Below are positions 55,660 through 63,282 of a stretch of 64,000 bases of DNA, piece after piece (the stretch's first letter is position 1; each line of letters starts with the position of its first letter). Made by a program: the position numbers and the translations under genes. This DNA is from CAWUEX02 sp038148375 (GTDB lineage: Bacteria > Pseudomonadota > Alphaproteobacteria > Rhodospirillales > Rhodospirillaceae), in the NCBI GenBank assembly GCA_038148375.1, contig JAYQVH010000002.1:124001-188000 (forward strand). The letters run 5' to 3'. The notes under the pieces are model-generated. The model was not told where the DNA came from. It saw nothing but the letters and a program-made list of their open reading frames with translations, and searched no databases.

Positions 55660-56487
55660 ATGTCGAAAAAAACTGCCGTCGTCACCGGATCGACCAAAGG
55701 GATCGGCAAGGGCTACGCCAAGGAGTTCTTGAACCGCGGCATCAATGTCGTCATTTCCGGGCGCTCCCAGCAGGCTGTTGATCAGGCGCTGGCCGATCTC
55801 AAAGACGAGTGCAAAGGCGGCGCGCGCGTCGCCGGCACGCCGTGCGAGATGTCCGACGCGGCGCAGGTTCAGGCGCTGTGGGACTTCGCTAAAAAAGAGT
55901 TCGGCGGTGTCGACATTTGGGTCAACAACGCCGGTTTCGCCCGCTCAGGCGTCACACTGCTGCAGCTGACGCCGGAGGAAATCGAAACCATGGTGCGCGG
56001 CAATGTCATCGGCACCATCAACGGCTGTCAGGTCGCGGTGCGCGGCATGACCGAGCAGGGCCATGGCCACATCTACAATACCTATGGCGCCGGGTCCGAC
56101 GGCCGCGTGCTGCCGGGCATGATCGGTTACGGCACGACCAAAAGCGCGGTGCGCTATTTCACTGAGAGCCTGATCAAGGAGCTCAAGGGCAAACCCATCA
56201 AGGTCGGCATGATCAGTCCGGGCATGAACATCACCGAGAACATGATCAACCAGATGAAACAGGTGCCGCCGCCGGTGCGCCCCAAAGTGATGCGCCCGAT
56301 CAACCTGCTTGGCGATTATGTGGAAACGACAACGCCGTGGATCGTCGCGCGCATGCTGGAAGACGACAAGACGGGCACGCACATCAAGTGGCTGACCACG
56401 GGCAAGCTGTTGAAGCGGCTGCTGACGGCAAAGTTCAATAAGCGCGATCTGTTCGCGCGCTACGATCTCGGCGGTGCGCCCGGCTAA
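55660..56487 (+). CDS. Short-chain dehydrogenase/reductase, pair member B
   Basis: The 275-residue SDR shares the start VTGSTKGIGKGYA and a NNAGFARS segment with pair member A, and has YGTTKSAVRYF with catalytic Tyr and Lys. It ends in a Lys-rich C-terminus (KWLTTGKLLKRLL) like its partner's. ATG at 55660 follows CTGAGGCCACTGG. The upstream part of the frame to 55567 reads across the divergent promoter region and is unlikely to be coding. Substrate is unknown. Confidence 0.9.
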   Translation: MSKKTAVVTGSTKGIGKGYAKEFLNRGINVVISGRSQQAVDQALADLKDECKGGARVAGTPCEMSDAAQVQALWDFAKKEFGGVDIWVNNAGFARSGVTLLQLTPEEIETMVRGNVIGTINGCQVAVRGMTEQGHGHIYNTYGAGSDGRVLPGMIGYGTTKSAVRYFTESLIKELKGKPIKVGMISPGMNITENMINQMKQVPPPVRPKVMRPINLLGDYVETTTPWIVARMLEDDKTGTHIKWLTTGKLLKRLLTAKFNKRDLFARYDLGGAPG

Positions 56488-56502
56488 TTCTCCAAGGATT
56501 GT

Positions 56503-56528
56503 AACCGCCCCAGAGCGGGTGCGGTTTT
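56503..56528 (+). terminator. Rho-independent terminator after SDR pair member B
   Basis: AACCGCCCC (56503-56511) pairs with GGG-T-GCGGTT (56517-56526), a 9-bp stem with one bulged T and an AGAGC loop, followed by TTTT (56525-56528 partly in the stem). It lies 15 bases after the SDR stop. Confidence 0.65.
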
Positions 56529-56629
56529 GCAACCACGTGTTGGTCAACCCCCCGATACCGGACAGGCCATGGGAAAACCGCCACTAGAGTACCGGCCTTC
56601 ATCACGGATTTTTAGGGGACCCGAATCAT

Positions 56630-58027
56630 ATGAGCACCGCCCAGCCTGCCTACATCCGCCCGTGCGGAGTGCGCATCGACTTGGCCGATGGGATTAGCGC
56701 GAAAAACGGATGGACGCTCATGTATGCGTCCTTCGCGACGATCGGGTTCCTCACCTTCATCAACACCGGCCAAGCGTTCGTGCTGAACGCCAACCTGAAT
56801 CTGCCCGGTGATGAACAGGGCCGCGTTACCGGGCTGCTCGCCTTCTGGAACGAGATCATCACCATCGCGCTGGCCGTGCCGTTCGGCATTCTGGCGGACC
56901 GCATTGGCCGCCGCCCCGTGTTCTGCTTTGGCATGATTTCTATGGGCTTGGGCTATGCGCTCTATCCCTACGCTACATCGATTACGGATTTGTTCGTCGC
57001 GCGCACGCTCTACGGCATCGGTACCGCCGCTGCCGCGGGCATGATCGGCATCGTCGGGCAGGATTACCCGCGCGAATATTCACGCGGTAAAATGATTGCC
57101 TGGTCCGGGGTCGGCAACTCGCTCGGGGTTATTTTTACGGCACTCGTGCTGGGCCGGGTCATGTTGAGCCAACTTGAAGGTATGGGCATGACGCCCAAGC
57201 AGCAGGGACTCTATACGTTTTGGACTGTGGCTTTCCTTCTGTTCATCTCAGCGTGGATTCTCAAATGGGGTCTGAAAGGCGGCGTGCCGTCGGAAGTGAA
57301 AGAGCGCCTGCCCGGTAAAGAACTGTTCATCCGCGGATTGAAGGCGACTAAGAACCCGCGCATTTCACTGGCCTATGCCTCCGCTTTTGTGGCGCGCTCC
57401 GACCTGGTCGTCATTGGTGCTTTCACCAACCTGTGGGGCTCGGTATGGGGTGTGCAGCAGGGCATGTCACCGGCACAGGCGGCTATCGTCGGGCTGACGA
57501 TTTTTGCGGTTGCCCAAATGTTTGGTCTGATCTGGTCACCGATTATGGGCTATTTCATCGATAAGGTGAATCGCACGTCCGCGGTCATCTTCGGCATGGG
57601 GATGGCATCTGTCGGCTACGCATCGATGTATTTCGTCGATGACCCGACAAACAAGATTTATTGGACGCTTTTCGCGATTCTTGGGATTGGCCAGATTAGC
57701 GCCTTCTTTTCCTCCCAAGCGCTGATCGGTCAGGAAGCGCCCGCGTCTGAGCGCGGCGCGGTGATCGGCTTCTTCAGCGGCTGCGGTGCGATCGGGATTC
57801 TGGTGGCGACGTCCGTCGGCGGTATTCTTTTCGACAAATGGATGCTGACCGGGCCGTTTGTCTTCGTCGGCGCGCTGAATTTCTGTGTCTTCGTTGCGGC
57901 TGTCATTATCCGCATCAAGTCGCCGGGGATGTCGGCGGAAGATATCAAAGCAACGCGATCGACACGCCTTTCGGCGGTCGCCGCCATGGCGGCGGCCCAG
58001 CCCATCGCCGGGGGCGAGAAGGACTAG
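56630..58027 (+). CDS. MFS transporter
   Basis: The 465-residue carrier has twelve hydrophobic segments and the MFS motif GILADRIGRRPVF. The cytoplasmic loop after helix 6 reads LKGGVPSEVKERLPG and is followed by NPRISLAYASAFVARSDLVV, shared with the carrier at 49245. Its C-terminus is hydrophilic. The next gene, for a carboxymuconolactone decarboxylase-like protein, lies 78 bases downstream beyond two hairpins, so aromatic-acid uptake is plausible but not shown. Confidence 0.88.
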   Translation: MSTAQPAYIRPCGVRIDLADGISAKNGWTLMYASFATIGFLTFINTGQAFVLNANLNLPGDEQGRVTGLLAFWNEIITIALAVPFGILADRIGRRPVFCFGMISMGLGYALYPYATSITDLFVARTLYGIGTAAAAGMIGIVGQDYPREYSRGKMIAWSGVGNSLGVIFTALVLGRVMLSQLEGMGMTPKQQGLYTFWTVAFLLFISAWILKWGLKGGVPSEVKERLPGKELFIRGLKATKNPRISLAYASAFVARSDLVVIGAFTNLWGSVWGVQQGMSPAQAAIVGLTIFAVAQMFGLIWSPIMGYFIDKVNRTSAVIFGMGMASVGYASMYFVDDPTNKIYWTLFAILGIGQISAFFSSQALIGQEAPASERGAVIGFFSGCGAIGILVATSVGGILFDKWMLTGPFVFVGALNFCVFVAAVIIRIKSPGMSAEDIKATRSTRLSAVAAMAAAQPIAGGEKD

Positions 58028-58041
58028 CCTGTTCGCGGCAT

Positions 58042-58100
58042 CGCATTTGACGAACGCGTCAATGCGCGGTCTCCTGTTGCTGGAAATGGCAGCAGGAGAC
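58042..58100 (+). promoter_or_regulatory. Two consecutive strong hairpins before the carboxymuconolactone decarboxylase-like gene
   Basis: Hairpin one: CGCATTTGACG (58042-58052) pairs with CGTCAATGCG (58057-58066), 10 bp with a bulged T and loop AACG. Hairpin two: GTCTCCTGTTGC (58069-58080) pairs with GCAGCAGGAGAC (58089-58100), 12 bp with one GU pair and an 8-base loop. The second ends in GTTTTATG, where ATG starts the next gene, so the AGGAGA ribosome site lies inside its stem. It could act as a translation switch, a weak terminator after the MFS gene, or both. Confidence 0.6.
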
Positions 58101-58105
58101 GTTTT

Positions 58106-58516
58106 ATGAGCCAAGACCGTATCGATGCCGGACTGAAAGTGCGCCGCGCCGTGCTCGGCGACGACCATGTCGAGCGCACCCGCGGCAACCTGACCGACTT
58201 CGACCGCGAATTCGACGATATGCTCACCGACTTTGCGTGGGGCGCGGTGTGGACGCGTCCCGGCCTCGACCGCAGAACGCGCAGCTTGTTGAACATCGCG
58301 CTGCTCGCCGCGCTCGACCGCCAGCGCGAGCTCGGTCTGCATGTCCATGGCGCGCTGCGCAATGGCTGCACGCCCGACGACATCAAGGAAGTGCTGCTCC
58401 ACTGCACCGCGTATCTGGGTGTGCCCGCGGGCATAGCAGCGTTTTCCACCGCCAAGGCCGCGCTTGCCGATGCTCCTCAGGTGGCCACCACGGAGACGGT
58501 GCCGGAAAAACCTTGA
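58106..58516 (+). CDS. Carboxymuconolactone decarboxylase-like protein
   Basis: A 136-residue protein of the PcaC/CMD family, with the core RRTRSLLNIALLAALD, the conserved HVHGALRNGCTPDDIKE segment, and VLLHCTAYLGVPA. The family includes 4-carboxymuconolactone decarboxylase (protocatechuate breakdown) and AhpD-like peroxidase partners; no CxxC is seen, so AhpD-type activity is unlikely. Its ribosome site is locked in the hairpin just upstream. A related-substrate function with the HsaA-like enzyme that follows 81 bases later is possible. Confidence 0.85.
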   Translation: MSQDRIDAGLKVRRAVLGDDHVERTRGNLTDFDREFDDMLTDFAWGAVWTRPGLDRRTRSLLNIALLAALDRQRELGLHVHGALRNGCTPDDIKEVLLHCTAYLGVPAGIAAFSTAKAALADAPQVATTETVPEKP

Positions 58517-58597
58517 GCGTTCACGGGTGTCCCGGCAGCATGATTGAGTCGTCATACGAATAAGACGACCGGATTTAACCGAAGAAGGCCCGGACCC

Positions 58598-59833
58598 ATG
58601 CCGGACAGCGCCGCGTCAGATCTCAGCCCCAGTGTCGAAGACCTGTGCGCTCGCACGGAAGCGCTACTTGATGGCTGGCGTGCCCGGGCGCCTGAGACCG
58701 AAGCCAATCGCGTGCTGCCGCGCGAAACCATCGATGAGCTTTACGACGCCGAGCTGTTGCAGCTGTTCGCGCCCAAACGCTACGGCGGCCTGTCTCTGGA
58801 TTGGCCCGCGATCGTGCATACCTCGCGGATTGCCGCACGGGCATGCGCCTCGACGGCGTGGATCATCAGCGTCGTCGGCGGTCACATCGGCATCGTCTCT
58901 CGTCTTCCCAAAGCCTGTCAGGATGAAATCTTCGCCGACGGCGTGCGCAAGCTGATCACCACCGCGTCGGCGCAAACCACAGGCACCATCGTCAAGGAAA
59001 AGGACGGCTACCGCTTGAACGGCGTGTGGCGGTTCGGCTCCGGGATCGATCACGCGGACTGGGTCATGGTCACCGGGCGCTGTGAAAATCATCCCAATCC
59101 GCCGGAGCCCAATGTGTTTCGCGCCACCGTGCCGCGCGACGCGGTCGAGGTCGATGACACCTGGCACGTTGCCGGCATGCGCGGCACCGGTTCGAAGGAC
59201 ATCCGCTTCGAAAATGTGTTTGTGGCGGATGAATGGGTGGTGACGTCGCCGCAATGTTTCGGCATGCATCCGCCGGGCGCGGAGGTGAACCCCGAAGCGT
59301 ATCTGTTCGATGTGCCCTTCATGCCTTACTTCACCAACTGGATGATCGGGCCGGTGCTGGGTTGTGCCGAAGGCGCGTTCAACGATTACGTTGTCGCGAC
59401 CCGCAAAAAGGTCGGCGCGATGAGCAAGATGACCGTGGCCGACCAGCCAACGGTGCAGGAGCGCCTGGCCGAATCCGCCGCCGAGCTGGATTGCGCGCGC
59501 ATGATCTTCGACAAGATCACCGCCACACTCGACGGCGCCGGCCAAGACCGCCGCGTGCTGACGCCCGAGGAGCTTGTGGTGATCAACCGTGACCGCGCGT
59601 TTCTGGCCCGCACGTGCACCAATGCCATTTACCGTCTGGTGCGGGTCATGGGCGCGACCGGCATCTTCGACACCAATCCCGTCCAGCGCCACTGGCGCGA
59701 CCTGTCGGTGATGGCCAGCCAAGTCGGTGTTAACTGGGACATCAACATGACCGCCTATGGCCGCTACGCCCTCGGTTTGGACTTCGAGAAGCCGAAAACC
59801 GATCACGCTCCGTCGGAGGCGGCGAAGAAATAA
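58598..59833 (+). CDS. HsaA-like flavin-dependent monooxygenase (acyl-CoA dehydrogenase fold)
   Basis: The 411-residue protein shares the HsaA or 3-hydroxy-9,10-secoandrostane monooxygenase plan: LPRETIDELYDAELLQLFAPKRYGG near the start, a CASTAWIISVV flavin segment, GMRGTGSKDIRFENVFV in the beta domain and a C-terminal helical bundle. The broken gene at 20014 is a relative. It probably uses reduced flavin from a separate reductase, which is not found in the window. ATG at 58598 follows GAAGAAGGCCCGG; the longer frame to 58544 is not supported. Substrate unknown. Confidence 0.87.
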   Translation: MPDSAASDLSPSVEDLCARTEALLDGWRARAPETEANRVLPRETIDELYDAELLQLFAPKRYGGLSLDWPAIVHTSRIAARACASTAWIISVVGGHIGIVSRLPKACQDEIFADGVRKLITTASAQTTGTIVKEKDGYRLNGVWRFGSGIDHADWVMVTGRCENHPNPPEPNVFRATVPRDAVEVDDTWHVAGMRGTGSKDIRFENVFVADEWVVTSPQCFGMHPPGAEVNPEAYLFDVPFMPYFTNWMIGPVLGCAEGAFNDYVVATRKKVGAMSKMTVADQPTVQERLAESAAELDCARMIFDKITATLDGAGQDRRVLTPEELVVINRDRAFLARTCTNAIYRLVRVMGATGIFDTNPVQRHWRDLSVMASQVGVNWDINMTAYGRYALGLDFEKPKTDHAPSEAAKK

Positions 59834-59842
59834 TCCGGTGTG

Positions 59843-60664
59843 TTACGGCGCCGCCGTCGGCGCGATGGTGATGGCGGCGCGGCCGCGCAATTCCGTCAGC
59901 ACAGAATCCACGGCTTCGTTCGACAACTCATCGCGAATCTCCGGCGCCATTTCGTCAAAGGTCGGCAAAGGCTTGAGGCGCTTGTCCTCGACCTTGATGA
60001 CATGCCAGCCGAAATCTGTTTGCACCGGCGCGGATGAAACCTCTCCGGCTTCCATCGCAAAAGCCGCTTCCGAAAACTCGGGCACCATCACACCGGCGGT
60101 GAAATAGCCAAGGTCGCCGCCTTGCGGTCCTGACGGTCCGGTCGACTTGTCGCGGGCCAGCGCGGCGAAGTCCGCTCCGTCCGCCAATTCGCGCAGCAGG
60201 CCTTCGGCTTCATCCTGGGTTTTGACCAGGATGTGACGCGCGCGCACTTCCTCTTCCTGCACCAAGGTCTCCAGACGTTTGTCGTATTCCGCGCGCACTT
60301 TATCTTCCGTTACCCGGTCGCGGATTTCGTCGCGCAGATACGCCTGGCGAATCAACTCGCCCTCCAAGCGTGCAAGCTGCTCTTTCACCTGAGCGTCATT
60401 TTCGAGACCGCGTCCGCGCGCCGCCGTGATAACGAGCTGCTGGTCGATATAGAACTCGATCAGCCGCGGCAGAATCTGCGCCGTGTCAATGTCGGCGGCC
60501 GTCGGTATGCCTTGTTGAAACGCCTGGATTTCTCCGAAGGTGATAGGCGTGCCGTTCAGTTCCGCGACAACCATGTCGGGCGATTGCGCCAGGGCGGGTG
60601 CGGTGGTTCCGGCGGCCAGGCCGAAGCCGACCAGGGCCGGTGCAAAATACGCTGTCAAACGCAT
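59843..60664 (-). CDS. Periplasmic parvulin-type peptidyl-prolyl isomerase (SurA/PpiC-like)
   Basis: The 273-residue protein has a signal peptide (ending PALAQS), N-terminal helices forming a SurA-like chaperone region, and one parvulin domain at about residues 138-235 with RARHILVKTQDEAE, GGDLGYFTAG and the GWHVIKVED end. It likely aids folding of exported or outer-membrane proteins and would suit the large cytochromes and barrel in this genome. It lies 2 bases from the FKBP gene, so the two isomerases form a short operon, though their compartments differ. Confidence 0.92.
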   Translation of the reverse strand: MRLTAYFAPALVGFGLAAGTTAPALAQSPDMVVAELNGTPITFGEIQAFQQGIPTAADIDTAQILPRLIEFYIDQQLVITAARGRGLENDAQVKEQLARLEGELIRQAYLRDEIRDRVTEDKVRAEYDKRLETLVQEEEVRARHILVKTQDEAEGLLRELADGADFAALARDKSTGPSGPQGGDLGYFTAGVMVPEFSEAAFAMEAGEVSSAPVQTDFGWHVIKVEDKRLKPLPTFDEMAPEIRDELSNEAVDSVLTELRGRAAITIAPTAAP

Positions 60665-60666
60665 GT

Positions 60667-61098
60667 TCAGTCTATTCCTACAAGTTCCAGGTCAAAGGTG
60701 AGGTCTTGTCCCGCCAATGGGTGGTTGGCGTCAATAGTGACTTCGCTTTCTTCGATGGCGACAACGGTCACAGGCAACGGCTGGCCCGATTGTGTCATCA
60801 TTTCGTAGGTCTGCCCCACTTCGACGGCGTTACCTTCGTCGGGGAACATCTCCAGGTCCAAGGTTTGCACCAGATCCGGACGCCGTTCGCCGTAGGCTTC
60901 ATCGGCCGGTACCGTGAACGATTGGGTGTCGCCGACGCTCATACCCTTTAGGGCATTCTCGAATCCCGGAATGAGCCGGCCTTCGCCCAGCTTTGCCGAC
61001 ATCGGGTCGGACCCGATGGAGGTGTCGAACTGCGTTCCATCCGACAATTTGCCTGTGTAATGAAATGAGACGGTATCACCGTCTTTGGCTTCGCTCAT
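60667..61098 (-). CDS. FKBP-type peptidyl-prolyl isomerase (SlyD-like)
   Basis: A 143-residue cytoplasmic FKBP: VSFHYTGKLSDGTQFDTS, LGEGRLIPGFENALKGM and the inserted-in-flap domain between about residues 68 and 120 (DEAYGERRPDL, then a loop and VVAIEESEVTIDANHPLAG), which give the SlyD architecture. The His-rich metal-binding tail of E. coli SlyD is missing. The ATG at 61098 follows AAAGGTGCGCC; the frame's upstream portion to 61161 is unlikely. It precedes the parvulin gene in the same transcript. Confidence 0.92.
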   Translation of the reverse strand: MSEAKDGDTVSFHYTGKLSDGTQFDTSIGSDPMSAKLGEGRLIPGFENALKGMSVGDTQSFTVPADEAYGERRPDLVQTLDLEMFPDEGNAVEVGQTYEMMTQSGQPLPVTVVAIEESEVTIDANHPLAGQDLTFDLELVGID

Positions 61099-61242
61099 GG
61101 CGCACCTTTCGTTCGTGTGGGAAGAGAAGGGCCCATCGCAAAAGCGGTTAAACCTCGCCACCAGCCCGGCGTGAATCGGTCTGGGCGCACCATAGAGGTC
61201 CGGGTTTGCGGAAACAAGGGAAGGCGCCTGGGGCTTACGGAT

Positions 61243-61767
61243 TCACTCCTCAGGGATGCCGGCGCCGATGTCGATCCACATCTGACCGGTGATCGCGTCG
61301 ACCTGACCCGTTCTGTCTTTGTGGGCGAGTGGCCGTGTCATAACGGTGTAGTTGGCGATGCATGGCGGCTGACCGTCGCCCGTCGCCAACGGCAGCGTAA
61401 TCGCAGTACCGGAATTTGAGACGCCGGTGACGGTGGTCACTTCGCGCGCAGTGACCCAGCCGCAGGGCTGATGAATCACTTTCTGAACATTCTCAACCAC
61501 CATGTCTCTGATCGTCGGGTCGTAGACCACCAGCGGGTTGACACCGAACAGATTTCGTCCGAACGACTCAACCCTTGCCGTCCCGAAGAGGCGCATCCGC
61601 CACTCCATCACGTCGACAACATCCACCAGCGAGACATACGGCTAAAACGTCGGTTCGACGTTGTCCAGGAACGCCTCTAAGGGGGGTGCGTGCGCGCCGT
61701 CAGGCCGGGGCAAGCTCTGCCAGTACTTGAGAAACGGTTCGACAGCGGAGAAATCCGGATCAGCCAA
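61243..61767 (-). pseudogene. PAS_5-like protein, interrupted by TAG
   Basis: On the minus strand one frame is open from about 61782 to the stop at 61243-61245, apart from TAG at 61642-61644. The two parts read as one PAS_5-type sensor protein: before the stop, AVEPFLKYWQSL and LEAFLDNVEPTF; after it, PYVSLVDVVD, EWRMRLFGTARVESFGRNLFG and the C-terminal VTGV and IANYTVMTRPL strands. A TTG at 61767 is the only upstream start visible, and an in-frame TAA lies at 61783-61785, so the original start may also be lost. PAS_5 proteins are common in Rhodospirillales; their ligands are unknown. Confidence 0.75.
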
Positions 61768-61905
61768 GTCTGCGCGCCCCCCTTAACACGTCGTCACTCT
61801 CGCTACGTCTGCCGTCAAATAGATATACAACTGCCCACCCTTGTCCAACCAGAACCGCTGCGCCAATCTGTCACTGTCCGGACAAACACGAGCGCTCGGA
61901 GGCAT

Positions 61906-62628
61906 GTGAAAAGCGCGTCAACCATAACGCTGTACGACTTGGCGGCGGCGGACGGCCGGCGGTTTTCCTCGAATTGCTGGCGCACTCAGTTTGCGCTCGC
62001 GCACAAGGGGCTGGCCTACGAAACCGTGGCGACGCGTTTTACGGATATCCCGTCGATCTGCGACGGCCAGCACAAGACCATTCCAGTGATCGAAGATGGC
62101 GGGACCAGTGTATGCGACAGTTGGACCATCGCCCAACATCTGGAAGAAACCTACCCTGACACGCCGTCGCTGTTCGGACCGGGCGGCAGCGGCGGACCGG
62201 CGCGCAGCTTCGCGGCCTTCCTGCAGCATTGGGGCATGCGCAACATCAGCTTCCCTTTGCTGCATGTGATCATCAAGGACATTCACGACCGTCTCGATCC
62301 GGCGGATCAGGACTATTTCCGCGCCAGCCGCGAAAAACGGTTCGGTAAAACCCTGGAAGAGATGGTCGCGGACCGGGACGCCACGCTGATCGAGTTCCGC
62401 GCCAACCTCAATCCGCTGCGCACCTGTTTGGACGACCGGCCGTTTCTTTCGGGCCATGAACCGCTCTATCCGGATTATGTCGTTTGCGCCGCATTGATGT
62501 GGCCGCGCATGATGTCACCGCTGAAGATTCTTGAAGATGATGATCCGCTGGCGCCCTGGTTCGAGCGCATGCTCGATCTGTTCGGCGGCCTCGCCCGCGC
62601 CACACCGAAGGAATGGGACGGGGTGTGA
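61906..62628 (+). CDS. Glutathione S-transferase family protein
   Basis: The 240-residue protein has a thioredoxin-like N-terminal domain (TITLYDLAAADGRRFSSNCW) and IPVIEDGGTSVCDS, in which GxxVxDS marks the glutathione-binding site, followed by the helical C-terminal domain with the GHEPLYPDYVVCA turn. It resembles GSTs acting in ether cleavage or isomerisation, but the substrate is unknown. The GTG at 61906 follows GGAGG by only 3 bases and is still the best start; the frame's upstream extension to 61690 lies over the divergent pseudogene. Confidence 0.83.
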   Translation: MKSASTITLYDLAAADGRRFSSNCWRTQFALAHKGLAYETVATRFTDIPSICDGQHKTIPVIEDGGTSVCDSWTIAQHLEETYPDTPSLFGPGGSGGPARSFAAFLQHWGMRNISFPLLHVIIKDIHDRLDPADQDYFRASREKRFGKTLEEMVADRDATLIEFRANLNPLRTCLDDRPFLSGHEPLYPDYVVCAALMWPRMMSPLKILEDDDPLAPWFERMLDLFGGLARATPKEWDGV

Positions 62629-62631
62629 GCC

Positions 62632-63051
62632 TCAGGCCAGCAGCACCGCGGCGCCTAAGAAACACGCAAATCCGAAGCCAATTCCGATTAGCGGAATGAT
62701 GAACCAGTACCGGTAGGCCAACACGAGGTAACTCCCCGACACCAGTACGGCAACGACTGACAAAAACGTATTTTCTTCAAGGACAGAAAATTCCGCGACA
62801 GCCAAAAAGACGTAAAGCGCTCCGAATGTCACGGCACCAAGGCTGTGGCTGAAGTTAAAACCTATCCAGCCCTGCCAGGTATTCGTGGACGGATGAATTT
62901 TCAGCGCTGTCGACTGCATCGCTTCCCGCACCTCCTGCGACCGAGGTGTGAGTCTGAAGGGGCGTTTGGCGTCGACCGCCGTATAAATCCCGTGCACTGT
63001 TCCAAGAATAATGAATGGAGCTGCGCCCAGGACGATCAACGTCTCGATCAT
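62632..63051 (-). CDS. Small membrane protein of unknown function
   Basis: A 139-residue protein with four hydrophobic segments (near residues 4-22, 63-82, 93-110 and 115-137) and a soluble stretch at 30-55 containing LTPRSQEVREAMQ. It has a conserved-looking WQGWIGFNFSHSLGA segment before the second helix. I do not recognise a characterised family. Its stop lies 3 bases from the stop of the glutathione transferase gene. The 231 bases upstream (63052-63282) hold no convincing gene. Confidence 0.7.
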   Translation of the reverse strand: MIETLIVLGAAPFIILGTVHGIYTAVDAKRPFRLTPRSQEVREAMQSTALKIHPSTNTWQGWIGFNFSHSLGAVTFGALYVFLAVAEFSVLEENTFLSVVAVLVSGSYLVLAYRYWFIIPLIGIGFGFACFLGAAVLLA

Positions 63052-63282
63052 GGAATATCGCTCCCGTTCCGCATTTGTATTCCGCAGGCCACTATCTGCC
63101 GGGCACTAATGTTTGACAAGGCAAGGCGCGCGGGCGTTTCTCCGTGGTATTCGCCTCTCATGCGGCGTATTTAAGAAGGGGCTTGATCGCGAGGCCAATG
63201 CCGGGACCAGCGGACGGATTGCTGTTCTGACGCACTCGTGCATCGGCTCCTGTGTGCGGCGGACGAGTCAAAACCATTCGAT

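Noticed and set aside
57536..58555. A 339-codon minus-strand frame opposite the MFS gene and the CMD-like gene
   Set aside because: It runs across two supported plus-strand genes and the hairpin region, and shows no domain.
63110..63175. A 21-codon frame (ATG to TAA) in the gap before the FAD monooxygenase
   Set aside because: It lacks a ribosome site and any conserved pattern, and the gap looks like a normal promoter region.
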